Made by a program: the position numbers and the translations under genes
The notes under the pieces: model-generated
Databases searched by the model: none
Seen by the model: the letters and a program-made list of their open reading frames with translations, nothing else
What the model was told of the DNA's origin: nothing
Shown: positions 25,501 through 32,558 of the stretch, one piece after another
Layout of the letters: every line of letters begins with the position of its first letter
Position numbering within the stretch: position 1 is the first letter of the stretch
From: a virus
Length of the DNA: 64,000 nucleotides
IMG/VR virus record: IMGVR_UViG_3300020183_000007
Coordinates: 1 to 64,000 of that record
Direction: 5' to 3' (one strand)

Positions 25501-27632
25501 CTACTTCCAGATCCCTCATTGAAAATACCCCCTATAGCTAGAATAGTTCCGTCTGAAGAAAGCGAAACAGAATAACCCGATAGATCGCCAGCTGCTTCTC
25601 CATCTATATCGGAGCCTCTTTGGTTCCAGGATGTTCCGTTCCAAACGTATACTCTAACGTGGCCAGCGTTACTTCCAGATCCATCATTACCCGTAGCCCC
25701 TATAGCTAAAATGGTTCCGTCTGAAGAAAGCGAAACAGAATAACCCGATGTATCGCCAGCTACCTCTCCATCTATATCGGAGCCTCTTTGGTTCCAGGAT
25801 GTTCCGTTCCAAACGTATACTCTAACGTGGCCAGCGTTACTTCCAGATCCATCATTGAAAATACCCCCTATAGCTAGAATAGTTCCGTCTGAAGAAAGCG
25901 AAACAGAATAACCCGATTGATCGCCAGCTACCTCTCCATCTATATCGGAGCCTCTTTGGTCCCAGGACTGAAGAGTCATCCCCGCTGCGTAATCTGGAAC
26001 TCTCTTTAGATAAGAAAGATACCAAGAATAATCAACTTTGATTGGAGCATAAACCTCTTCAATGCCATCCTCGTAGATACCAGATATGCTTACGTATCCA
26101 GAAAAAGACGTTGTAGCCTTTTCTTCAGCCTCTAGTATTAGCTTAGCGTCGGCGTAGTCACCAACACCAGATTGATAATACTGTGGCGAAGAACTGGTAT
26201 CGACATCATATATAGCAGGGATATAGGATATGCCTTCTCCATCCATTCCGCCGTAATCCCAATATCCTTCTTCCCATCTAACATAACCTATATTTGAAGG
26301 ATATCTTTCGTTAATACTTTCGATAAGATCAACGAATGGCTTAAGGGGTTTGCCTGAAGGAGTAAACCATGGAGTACTTTTTTCCATATCAGAAATTTCG
26401 ATAACATCTGGAGTTGCGCCAAGATAATCTGAATCTGGTTCAAGACCATAAGCTTTCCATATATCCAGCTCTCTTCTTACGGTTCTTTTAAATCCATCCG
26501 TATGAGCTGCGGGATAATTTAATGATACATCAAGAATTCTTTTCTTGTATCTGGAATTAGACTCCAACAGCAACCTAGGAAGACCCACCCGTGCACCAAA
26601 TTCATCAAAATTATTTGGTACGTGCAAAGGTTGTTGGTTGTATTCGGTATCATTTATTTTTAATGAAGAAAACTCCCGCATAGATATTATTTGCTTGTTT
26701 GCCTGACTGTAATAATATACGTAGTCAGTTGATTGGCACCTATAGAATGAAGCCAAACTGTCCATCTGAACAAGTGGAACATCGTCTCCTGTAACCTTTA
26801 GAATATTTACAGGTACATCATAGGAAACATAAGCCCAGGCAAGCATGTTTTCATCTGCGCTTGATATATAATGATTAATATCGTAAAGGTTTAATTCATT
26901 ATCAAAATTATCAAGAGTCTCTTGAACTAACGCTGTTAAGAATTTTCCAGCTGTAGAACTCGGAACAAACAATGACGGTGTTGCAGGATTTTCTGAATCT
27001 GCAAACATATCTGTCCAAGTTGGAAACCTCTTTAATATATTTCTAGCGTGTTCGGAAGCAATAGCTGGAACTGGATCGTGTACCCCAACCTCTAAATAGA
27101 ATAGAAGACCTAGATCATTAGTGTTTAATGTTTCAGTAAATATTTCTAGTTCTATTTTTATCCAAGGCTTACAATCTCTTATGAAAATTATATTTGAATC
27201 AAAAGATAATACAGACTTTAACCATGGACCGTCCGCAGAGTCTGATTCATGCATTTGCAAATTAAATGTTGGAACCTCAGTTCCGGGAAGATTGGTGAAG
27301 ACATGTCTATACGCCAATACATCTATTTTTGATGTAGTATCAACAAATCTTAATACAGAAGGAGTGGCCTGCTCGTAAACAATTTCACCAATATCAGTAA
27401 CGTATAATGCGCTATTCGATAAAGGGGTAGCAAGTTCTGCGGTATAAGATGGAGAGGTATATTCTAGCCCAACGTATATATTGTCGCCTATTGTGTTTAG
27501 GCCATATCTTGATCTCACATAGGAATAATTGGTAAAGGAGTCATTTTTATATAGATTTATAGCATTACTTGTCCATGTGTTGCCGGACTTATTGAAGTCT
27601 CCGCTTTTTAAAAGTAACAAATACTGCTTCAT
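22545..27632 (-). CDS. Giant baseplate wedge / tail protein I-like with FG-GAP-like repeats
   Basis: A 1695-aa protein following the J-like wedge gene, the usual place for a gpI/gp7-type wedge. Residues about 190-390 (ARNILKRFPTWTDMF to LLLESNSRYKKRILDV and TDGFKRTVRRELDIW) look like the tail-protein-I region that docks on the wedge. Residues about 555-717 hold three near-identical 56-aa repeats with SLSSDGTILAIG and NAGHVRVY, of the FG-GAP/beta-propeller type. Later parts are Ig-like (FHVYGDIVSA with TTNDNGIAKTIIRYS at about 1395-1430). The chain is peppered with A/S-T/S-P tripeptides. The ATG at 27632 has AAGGA six bases upstream; a TTG one codon earlier is less likely. It probably projects from the baseplate as a fibre or sensor. 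Confidence 0.7.
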   Translation of the reverse strand: MKQYLLLLKSGDFNKSGNTWTSNAINLYKNDSFTNYSYVRSRYGLNTIGDNIYVGLEYTSPSYTAELATPLSNSALYVTDIGEIVYEQATPSVLRFVDTTSKIDVLAYRHVFTNLPGTEVPTFNLQMHESDSADGPWLKSVLSFDSNIIFIRDCKPWIKIELEIFTETLNTNDLGLLFYLEVGVHDPVPAIASEHARNILKRFPTWTDMFADSENPATPSLFVPSSTAGKFLTALVQETLDNFDNELNLYDINHYISSADENMLAWAYVSYDVPVNILKVTGDDVPLVQMDSLASFYRCQSTDYVYYYSQANKQIISMREFSSLKINDTEYNQQPLHVPNNFDEFGARVGLPRLLLESNSRYKKRILDVSLNYPAAHTDGFKRTVRRELDIWKAYGLEPDSDYLGATPDVIEISDMEKSTPWFTPSGKPLKPFVDLIESINERYPSNIGYVRWEEGYWDYGGMDGEGISYIPAIYDVDTSSSPQYYQSGVGDYADAKLILEAEEKATTSFSGYVSISGIYEDGIEEVYAPIKVDYSWYLSYLKRVPDYAAGMTLQSWDQRGSDIDGEVAGDQSGYSVSLSSDGTILAIGGIFNDGSGSNAGHVRVYVWNGTSWNQRGSDIDGEVAGDTSGYSVSLSSDGTILAIGATGNDGSGSNAGHVRVYVWNGTSWNQRGSDIDGEAAGDLSGYSVSLSSDGTILAIGGIFNEGSGSSAGHVRVYRNTSSRIGVGLTYEIGVKAHANYATPSTFYSNLNYLNRDDFYVGNRFSENHPSSPEFNLIKIFNDDGYTVSTLQFKDKIYNNLYYNASSSPSVNTINFDDVDSVKIVFSNGGWNYVTQTYDKSLATANYRGGFSKSTPSTTYYTNPSYMQQVELASPSNYTYTDANIRIGSTVYETKLASFNTQTITSSFFLNESNNLTASGTQNYSMHIDDLVDRLILPPQATPQYLYIDNIKPIGLTYFNETSIINTLHGGAAINPDDNERYLVPSSPNIIYKTYNSSNAEIASPDYFDSATINYYATPSYLTFESASNNFYPIYFTKYSPFTSETTPQIFSGYIDSLDNVYESSEAADNLFFNSDDFLKRIYLSKDSFGLNSEINYIIKDIQLISDTQYIEPYVSDKNSSITNINNAFSNNEDIDIDVRIARDIQEVVQNNPAIHTGWLYLNQDEYYIYSNPITDSATGRFFSLPISRYPRSGSPIIVKVGEEEYRNILFEDAATPGNILFSNTEEIYGNVSNTIYLAYQNVENISVTDSYTGVVLFDNLSTSTNELNCFSAATPSVYGRKYNVSYDVRNAWYVDKNVYNPNTEIFSSSVYFSSTPNTDQVYSVTYESSLNDNSHSIDLSLLPSLNPLDEGFVYISKTDYNFASAKAVLSPGNISNLQDDLMYLTIVSYDENNNFKPGQTFHVYGDIVSATPAYVTTNDNGIAKTIIRYSYTGEEKYQSSNVFISGIGSATPYGNVNSQTQGYVTFVPFDINIADSEILRLKAAPSSLIINAGSDQSVSIVGQVLWNNQPWGKILRVSWNKARTLKDLFAATPDYTAYTSSDGKLEIASVATAQDSATPGYWFARVNIADEDYAKTILLADQEINAGQNVTISGDVIYWYESYDTVQYDQELSPPLPNIYTSNKQEKSDIIATPNFVYKHNDSNTIIYNSATPNWTPPRWVPLRKYDQYQMGIFGSTPNHIADYELVHPDHEEQ
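25481..25967 (-). repeat. Three 168-bp tandem repeats (FG-GAP-like, 56 aa each)
   Basis: Three in-frame units of 168 bp, nearly identical in DNA. The landmark GTGGCCAGCG recurs on the plus strand at 25491, 25659 and 25827. Each encodes GSDIDGE-AGD-SGYSVSLSSD, then GTILAIG, NDGSGSNAGHVRVY and WNGTSWNQR (the last unit ends at VRVY). The low divergence implies recent duplication or ongoing homogenisation. Confidence 0.92.
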
Positions 27633-27647
27633 CAATCATCCTTAAAA

Positions 27648-27667
27648 TATTAATTTATAAATTAATA
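27648..27667. repeat. 20-bp perfect AT-only palindrome
   Basis: A perfect inverted repeat built from TATTAATTTA and its complement. It spans the stop codon of the J-like gene and the gap before the next gene. It lacks a G+C stem or a loop, so it is a poor terminator. It could be a protein-binding site or simply AT-rich spacer. Confidence 0.5.
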
Positions 27668-28831
27668 ATTAGTTCCACCCATTATAACAGAACTCACACT
27701 TATCGCACCTGCTACTGGATATTTTTTAACTGTATCTAATGAGAAATCTGCAATTGGGAGAACTGAACCATCGGCTAACATTGCCGTTATATAGCATCCG
27801 CGAATATAATCTGATGATAACTTAATCTGCCTTTCAATTTCAGAAACTAATACTACATCTCCTACGGTTAATGAATTTAGATACCTCTTTACAAAAAGTG
27901 AAGCCTGATTTCTAATTCCACTAGCAAGATTTTCACTTAAGCCCATTGGTAAACTAACGGTTATCTCTACATTTATGCTAACTCGTTCGGCCATCCTAAC
28001 ATTAAATCTCACTCCAATTGGTTTGACAGCGCTAACTGCTATCATTACTCTTTGAGGTAAATTTGCCATATCAGTAGCTGTTTCTGGCACAATTATGACG
28101 TCACATGATCCAACTCCATATGTACCCTCCCTAATTCTAACGTCCCTAACTCCTCTAACCGCTAAGGCTGCAAATCTAATTGACTCAGCTGTACCTGGAG
28201 CTTTTGCTTTTACAGAAGCTATGATTCTTCTTCTAAAATTAGTATCTGATTCTGCGCTCGTGTTAGAGTGAACCTCTTTTGGATTGGAGCAAAATAATAT
28301 TACTCCAGCCGGAGAAAAAGCATTGTGTTTAGTTAAAGTGCTAACTGGCGCAACATAAGCGTTGTCTGTGAAATTTGGATCAACTCTTCCATAGGCCCTG
28401 GTGGATCCTTTGCCAATAATTACATCTCCAGCTAATTTATATGTGTATTGCTTTGTGATAAAATTAGATACATCATTATAAACTAATGTTCCAGACGGTA
28501 TTGTCACATCTGTACTATGCGGTTTATCAATAAAAAATTGAATATTAAAAGATTCACGATCCTGGCTTGAATAGTCGCTAACATTTCTTCTAGTTATACC
28601 ATACAAATCGCCTATAAGATCTAAATTTCTCCCGGATGCGGTCATAAGATCTCCCTGCATAAGGTTGAATCTCAGTGCCTCATACAAGTCCGACACTTCA
28701 CTGGTGAAGGCTTCAGCAAAAGCTCTAGCTATAGAGCCTGGATAAACAGCCGATATGCCTGCATTTTTTTGTAAACCATTTAAAACGCTGACTAATATGT
28801 CAGCTTTATTTTTTATTCCGTACATTGGCAT
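27662..28831 (-). CDS. Baseplate J-like protein (gpJ/gp6 family wedge)
   Basis: A 389-aa baseplate wedge of the baseplate J family. Characteristic stretches: the N-terminal helix with YPGSIARAFAEAFTSEVSDLY, SGRNLDLIGDLYGI, the beta segment DVTIPSGTLVYND, the AESDTNFRRRI helix, and APGTAESIRFAALAVRGVRDV, followed by DVIIVPETATD. In contractile tails this protein joins the gp25-like wedge to the outer baseplate and triggers sheath contraction. AGGAG lies seven bases before the ATG, which comes one base after the upstream stop. Gene order gp25-like, J, I-like is the classic wedge order. The length is normal. Confidence 0.92.
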   Translation of the reverse strand: MPMYGIKNKADILVSVLNGLQKNAGISAVYPGSIARAFAEAFTSEVSDLYEALRFNLMQGDLMTASGRNLDLIGDLYGITRRNVSDYSSQDRESFNIQFFIDKPHSTDVTIPSGTLVYNDVSNFITKQYTYKLAGDVIIGKGSTRAYGRVDPNFTDNAYVAPVSTLTKHNAFSPAGVILFCSNPKEVHSNTSAESDTNFRRRIIASVKAKAPGTAESIRFAALAVRGVRDVRIREGTYGVGSCDVIIVPETATDMANLPQRVMIAVSAVKPIGVRFNVRMAERVSINVEITVSLPMGLSENLASGIRNQASLFVKRYLNSLTVGDVVLVSEIERQIKLSSDYIRGCYITAMLADGSVLPIADFSLDTVKKYPVAGAISVSSVIMGGTNY

Positions 28832-28832
28832 C

Positions 28833-29213
28833 TCATGCTCCTAAAGTTTGGCTAACGGAAAGAATAATGGGCTCATTGATATCTGATATGATGTGAATAT
28901 CAAATCTGATTATATCCCTACTTGTTGGGACTGCCTTAATTTGAATACCCCTACCCTTAAAAAGACCTTCTTTTTGAATACCAGCCATTATTAAGGCTTT
29001 GCCAAATTCAGCTGTTTCCTTGGTTTGTGGCATTCCATAGAGTCTTGAAAGATCCACCCCTAACTGTGGATAAATATAGAAATCTCCAGGTTCAGTCATA
29101 ATTCTTAAGTAAATCTGCTGGACATCCTCATGCATAGAGGATGGAGCTAGGGCAATATCCCTATTACCATCAAGCATCAGGTCTCCATTTAATGTCAAAT
29201 ACAAATCACTCAT
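28833..29213 (-). CDS. gp25/GPW-like baseplate wedge
   Basis: A 126-aa protein of the gp25/GPW lysozyme-like baseplate family, which in T4 and P2 initiates sheath polymerisation at the baseplate. The sequence shows LMLDGNRDIAL near the start and the diagnostic DVQQIYLRIMTEPGDFYIYP followed by GVDLSRLYGM. The T4-like EPR motif residues are largely replaced (TEPGDF). It overlaps the upstream spike gene by eight bases, with AAGGAAA before the ATG. Despite the name lysozyme-like, the family has no confirmed enzymatic activity. Confidence 0.9.
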   Translation of the reverse strand: MSDLYLTLNGDLMLDGNRDIALAPSSMHEDVQQIYLRIMTEPGDFYIYPQLGVDLSRLYGMPQTKETAEFGKALIMAGIQKEGLFKGRGIQIKAVPTSRDIIRFDIHIISDINEPIILSVSQTLGA

Positions 29214-29850
29214 TTGTTTCCTTTAATGCAAGATTATGAGCTTGCTCAAAACTACTTCCATCTTTTATTAACTGAATCATCAACAATATATGCTCTTTGG
29301 AGTGATCCGTCTGATATATCTCAAGTAGAGCTATTTGCTCATCGGTTAGCCCAGCTAAATCATATTCCGATTCATATGATTGTTGAGTTTGCTCTTGTTT
29401 TTTGGCAAAACCAAACTCACCTACTATAGTAATAGGAATTTGTGTTTCTTGATCTGCATATTCTTGAGCATTATTTAAATAATAGGCAACACCGTTAGTT
29501 GCTGAATGAATATTTTTATGATTAATCTTTACTAAAGTTGGCTCTATATAAGAGGAGGCGCAATAGTTAAAGTTGTAGCTATTCCATCTTAGCCCGTCTT
29601 CTTTTGTAAATAATCTTACAGAATCTCCAAATAAAGAAATAGATTTGGACTTTGCACTTATAACGATACCAACACCAGGCGCAGCAAATATTTCTATATC
29701 GCCACGATCATTTAATCTTATAAAACTAGATAGATCTGGATGAGTTAGCCCAACTTCTCTTTCGGAAAACTCTTTTCTTTTTCTAATCTCAACCCCTACG
29801 GGAACCGTAGGTTGCTGATAGTTATCTCTTTGTATCGATTCTTTAGTCAT
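29206..29850 (-). CDS. Tail spike / membrane-piercing beta protein
   Basis: A 214-aa protein. The central segment SSFIRLNDRGDIEIFAAPGVGIVISAKSK, quoted only as FIRLNDRGDIEIFAAPG here for pattern, followed by SISLFGDSVRLFTKEDG, has the short repeated beta strands of spike proteins below the hub (gpV/gp5 C-terminal-like). The last 60 residues are helical (LTDEQIALLEIYQTDHSKEH). It overlaps the OB-fold gene by four bases (ATGA) and lies between it and the gp25-like wedge, exactly where spike genes occur. No PAAR-type tip motif is visible, so the tip may be another protein. Confidence 0.7.
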   Translation of the reverse strand: MTKESIQRDNYQQPTVPVGVEIRKRKEFSEREVGLTHPDLSSFIRLNDRGDIEIFAAPGVGIVISAKSKSISLFGDSVRLFTKEDGLRWNSYNFNYCASSYIEPTLVKINHKNIHSATNGVAYYLNNAQEYADQETQIPITIVGEFGFAKKQEQTQQSYESEYDLAGLTDEQIALLEIYQTDHSKEHILLMIQLIKDGSSFEQAHNLALKETNE

Positions 29851-30218
29851 GAGCTAACCATAAAATTAGGAATTCCAGTATTAACAGTATTGTAATATCT
29901 ATAATTCCCCATATTACCTGCATCATTATAAAAGTTTATAATATATGGCTTTGTTTCATTGCTGTCGCGAAAACCAATTAAACATCTACTGCCTGGAGTG
30001 GGAGCCACAGCCTGAACGCCATTGGTTACTGGACAAACAACATTTTTTATAATATTACCTATATTTTGAGAATACTGATCTTCCAATACAACTACAGCCG
30101 TGTTTTGATGTTTGTCATAAGATGCTATAATACCAGGCCTATTCCTGGCTTTTTGCATTTCAGTGGCATCTATTTGATCTTGTATTTTTTTATCGAATTT
30201 AGGGTAATTAACTGGCAT
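29847..30218 (-). CDS. Baseplate OB-fold (gp5/gp45-type) protein
   Basis: A 123-aa protein. After a helical start, the segment RPGIIASYDKHQNTAVVVLED and then VVCPVTNGVQAVAPTPGSRCLIGF with YIINFYND show the five-strand OB-fold pattern of the domain that joins the hub to the spike in contractile tails (N-terminal domain of T4 gp5, Mu gp45). AGGAG lies six bases before the ATG. It is followed immediately by the spike gene. It is shorter than gp5 and carries no lysozyme; the hydrolase is in the upstream gene. Confidence 0.78.
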   Translation of the reverse strand: MPVNYPKFDKKIQDQIDATEMQKARNRPGIIASYDKHQNTAVVVLEDQYSQNIGNIIKNVVCPVTNGVQAVAPTPGSRCLIGFRDSNETKPYIINFYNDAGNMGNYRYYNTVNTGIPNFMVSS

Positions 30219-30226
30219 TTTTGCTC

Positions 30227-32548
30227 CTAACTATCTCCATTTGCGTATTGTCTTGGGAATACTTCTCCGCTAATCCATCTTTCTATATATTTAGCTGAGT
30301 AGTTTGCTACTACTGGCAAAAATACAGATGGATCATTGGCGTATACATTTCTTATCCACCTTTTTAAATGTTCTGCTGTTTTACCCGTTTTATCAGTATA
30401 TACGTCTACTGCGTCCTGAAACTTGACTCCGCTATTCATCCAACCGTAAGCTTTGTATCCATCTCCCCAAACCTGAAATTGATATCCATCAAGTTTAGGT
30501 TCTCCAAAAGTTGGAAGTCTTCCTGTACGAGCAGTATAGGCTAACCAAGCCTGATTTCTAGGTATCCACAATCTTCTGTCCACCAATGGTCTCATCTCTT
30601 CTACTACCTTATTACTGGAATTACCGTTGTAAAATAAAGATAGATGATATTTATCATTTATAATTTTATTATACGTATCTTGAGTTGGCCTAGTTTCGCC
30701 TGGATAAACTGAGTCCCAATTAGCTGAAGCTATGAGCCATCCCTGCATCTGCGTCTTTCCATTTGTATCTGTTAATTCATAGGTTTTAGTTCCATGCGCC
30801 AAACCAGAACTTCTCGTATACCTTGGGGTACCACCAGAATATCCAAATCCACCAGCACCCATATTAATCTGTAAAAAGCCTAAAGAAATAAAATCTGTAT
30901 CACCAATATAAAATCCAGTAGGCCTACAATTACTTTCTCTTACAGCTACTGCTGCCAAACATGCTGCAAGTTCGGGTGTGCACCATGTTTGGGTCAAAAC
31001 ATCATAAACTCCATCTAAACCTAAACTAAAATCCCATTGCCCATAATAGTTTTGATCTAACGAACTAGCTGTAGTGCCGGGGTATAATCCTCTTTCAATT
31101 TGACGCTCCAAACTATCTACGGCACCAGGAAATCCAGATGGACGCGAGGTAACACTGCCACCGGAAACATTTGTCCCAGAAACTGTCATAGCTCCACCAG
31201 GACCAACATATTTACCAGCTCTCATTCCGCTAAAGCTTAAGTGTATGTGATCTCTATGACCTGAATCAGCGTGAAAGTTTAAATATTGTAAATATGGTCT
31301 ATTAAGTTTTATCGCAGCAGTCACTGGTTCTAAATCATCAATTATTCCCATATCAGTCTTAAGTCTATCGCTAATGACAATTAGATCTGGGATAAGGTAC
31401 TGGGGAACCTCGGATAAAGCTTCTAGTAATATATCTAAAGCAGAACCATATATAGTCACATGATTTGGTGAACTATGAGTTGTTTCTACGTCAAACGCTT
31501 CTTCATTAATTCTTCCAACTTTTCTTATATCTATAGCTCTACCGAAAGTATGATCTCCGGGAATAAATTTATCTGGCTTAATGTATTTTTCCTGATCTGG
31601 ATCTCTTCCCGCACCAAGACCACCAGATATATAGTAGTTTTTTTCGTGCAGGAGTATTAATAATTCTATCAAAGATGCTGATAAAAATGCGTTTGCAACA
31701 CCCAAAGTAGGATTTTGAACTATTAGGTCGTCGCTCAAAACTCTTTGGGTATTATCTACTTTAGCATCGGGGAAGTAAGTAAAAGATCCATTATAGACTT
31801 CTCTAGGGTCTGCTGCCCATTCATTCGGAATATCAAATCTAAATCCACCAATACTAGAGTAATCACCTATTTGTCCTTCATATTTTGTTCTAAGCAGATT
31901 CAACCTTTCTCTATACCAGCTTTTTTCTTCTTCTGTCATTTCCGCTATTAAAGCAACATCCCTTCTTCCCGCACTTTGCATCTCACTAATACCCGGGGAA
32001 CTTGATCCACCGGATCCTCTATTATTTTCTAACGGATTTCTGCTTTCAGAGGAAGTAATCATTGTATTTCTTATAATTTGCAAAGAATTTTCAACAAAAG
32101 TATTGCCAATATTTTTTCCGGCCATACTCTTAGATAGTATTTTATTCCATGCCGCAGCTCCGGTTAGAGTGGCATTATTAGAGCCAGTAGGATCCCCCTC
32201 GGGGCCAACACTAAAATCTGTTGCTTCAGGGTTAGCTATTGTAATGGTCGCATTTTCGGGAGTGGTAGCGGATGCAGCTGCAGCTCCGCCAGTAATCAAA
32301 CCATTTAAAGATGCAGATACACTTGCATTCATGGCTGCTATAGGATATTTTTTACTTCTATTTAAAACATCTCCAGCCATAACTCCAGTTACATCAAAAG
32401 AACTTAATGTTCTTCCTGTGGCAGGAGGCGCTAAAGAAGCGCTAGTGTTTAAAACTGGTGATTTTCCACCGGGGTAAAAATCCCCATGTATAGTTTTAGC
32501 AAAAGATGCGCTATCAGAAAGAGATTCATTATTAATATTAAATGACAC
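30227..32548 (-). CDS. Tail-associated lysin: M15 peptidase plus lytic-transglycosylase-like domain
   Basis: A protein of about 773 aa with two cell-wall hydrolase domains. Residues about 330-435 contain HTFGRAID, an exact HxxGxAxD zinc motif, and later GHRDHIHLSF, supplying HxH; together these define an M15/LAS peptidase that cuts peptide cross-links. Residues about 530 onward contain AVRESNCRP with a candidate catalytic Glu and SLGFLQINM, typical of lysozyme/SLT-like glycan cleavage. The 320-residue N-terminus is Ala/Ser-rich and probably mediates assembly. The best start is GTG at 32548, with GGGAG six bases upstream; an in-frame TTG seven codons earlier overlaps nothing useful. Located between the giant hub gene and the OB-fold gene, it should sit at the tail tip and open the wall during entry. 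Confidence 0.85.
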   Translation of the reverse strand: MSFNINNESLSDSASFAKTIHGDFYPGGKSPVLNTSASLAPPATGRTLSSFDVTGVMAGDVLNRSKKYPIAAMNASVSASLNGLITGGAAAASATTPENATITIANPEATDFSVGPEGDPTGSNNATLTGAAAWNKILSKSMAGKNIGNTFVENSLQIIRNTMITSSESRNPLENNRGSGGSSSPGISEMQSAGRRDVALIAEMTEEEKSWYRERLNLLRTKYEGQIGDYSSIGGFRFDIPNEWAADPREVYNGSFTYFPDAKVDNTQRVLSDDLIVQNPTLGVANAFLSASLIELLILLHEKNYYISGGLGAGRDPDQEKYIKPDKFIPGDHTFGRAIDIRKVGRINEEAFDVETTHSSPNHVTIYGSALDILLEALSEVPQYLIPDLIVISDRLKTDMGIIDDLEPVTAAIKLNRPYLQYLNFHADSGHRDHIHLSFSGMRAGKYVGPGGAMTVSGTNVSGGSVTSRPSGFPGAVDSLERQIERGLYPGTTASSLDQNYYGQWDFSLGLDGVYDVLTQTWCTPELAACLAAVAVRESNCRPTGFYIGDTDFISLGFLQINMGAGGFGYSGGTPRYTRSSGLAHGTKTYELTDTNGKTQMQGWLIASANWDSVYPGETRPTQDTYNKIINDKYHLSLFYNGNSSNKVVEEMRPLVDRRLWIPRNQAWLAYTARTGRLPTFGEPKLDGYQFQVWGDGYKAYGWMNSGVKFQDAVDVYTDKTGKTAEHLKRWIRNVYANDPSVFLPVVANYSAKYIERWISGEVFPRQYANGDS

Positions 32549-32558
32549 AATAAACTCC

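Noticed and set aside
32103-32477. A 124-codon plus-strand frame opposite the tail lysin N-terminus
   Set aside because: Its Ala/Pro/Val-rich product mirrors the Ala/Ser/Thr-rich codons of the minus-strand gene; it has no ribosome-binding site and nothing else here is on the plus strand.
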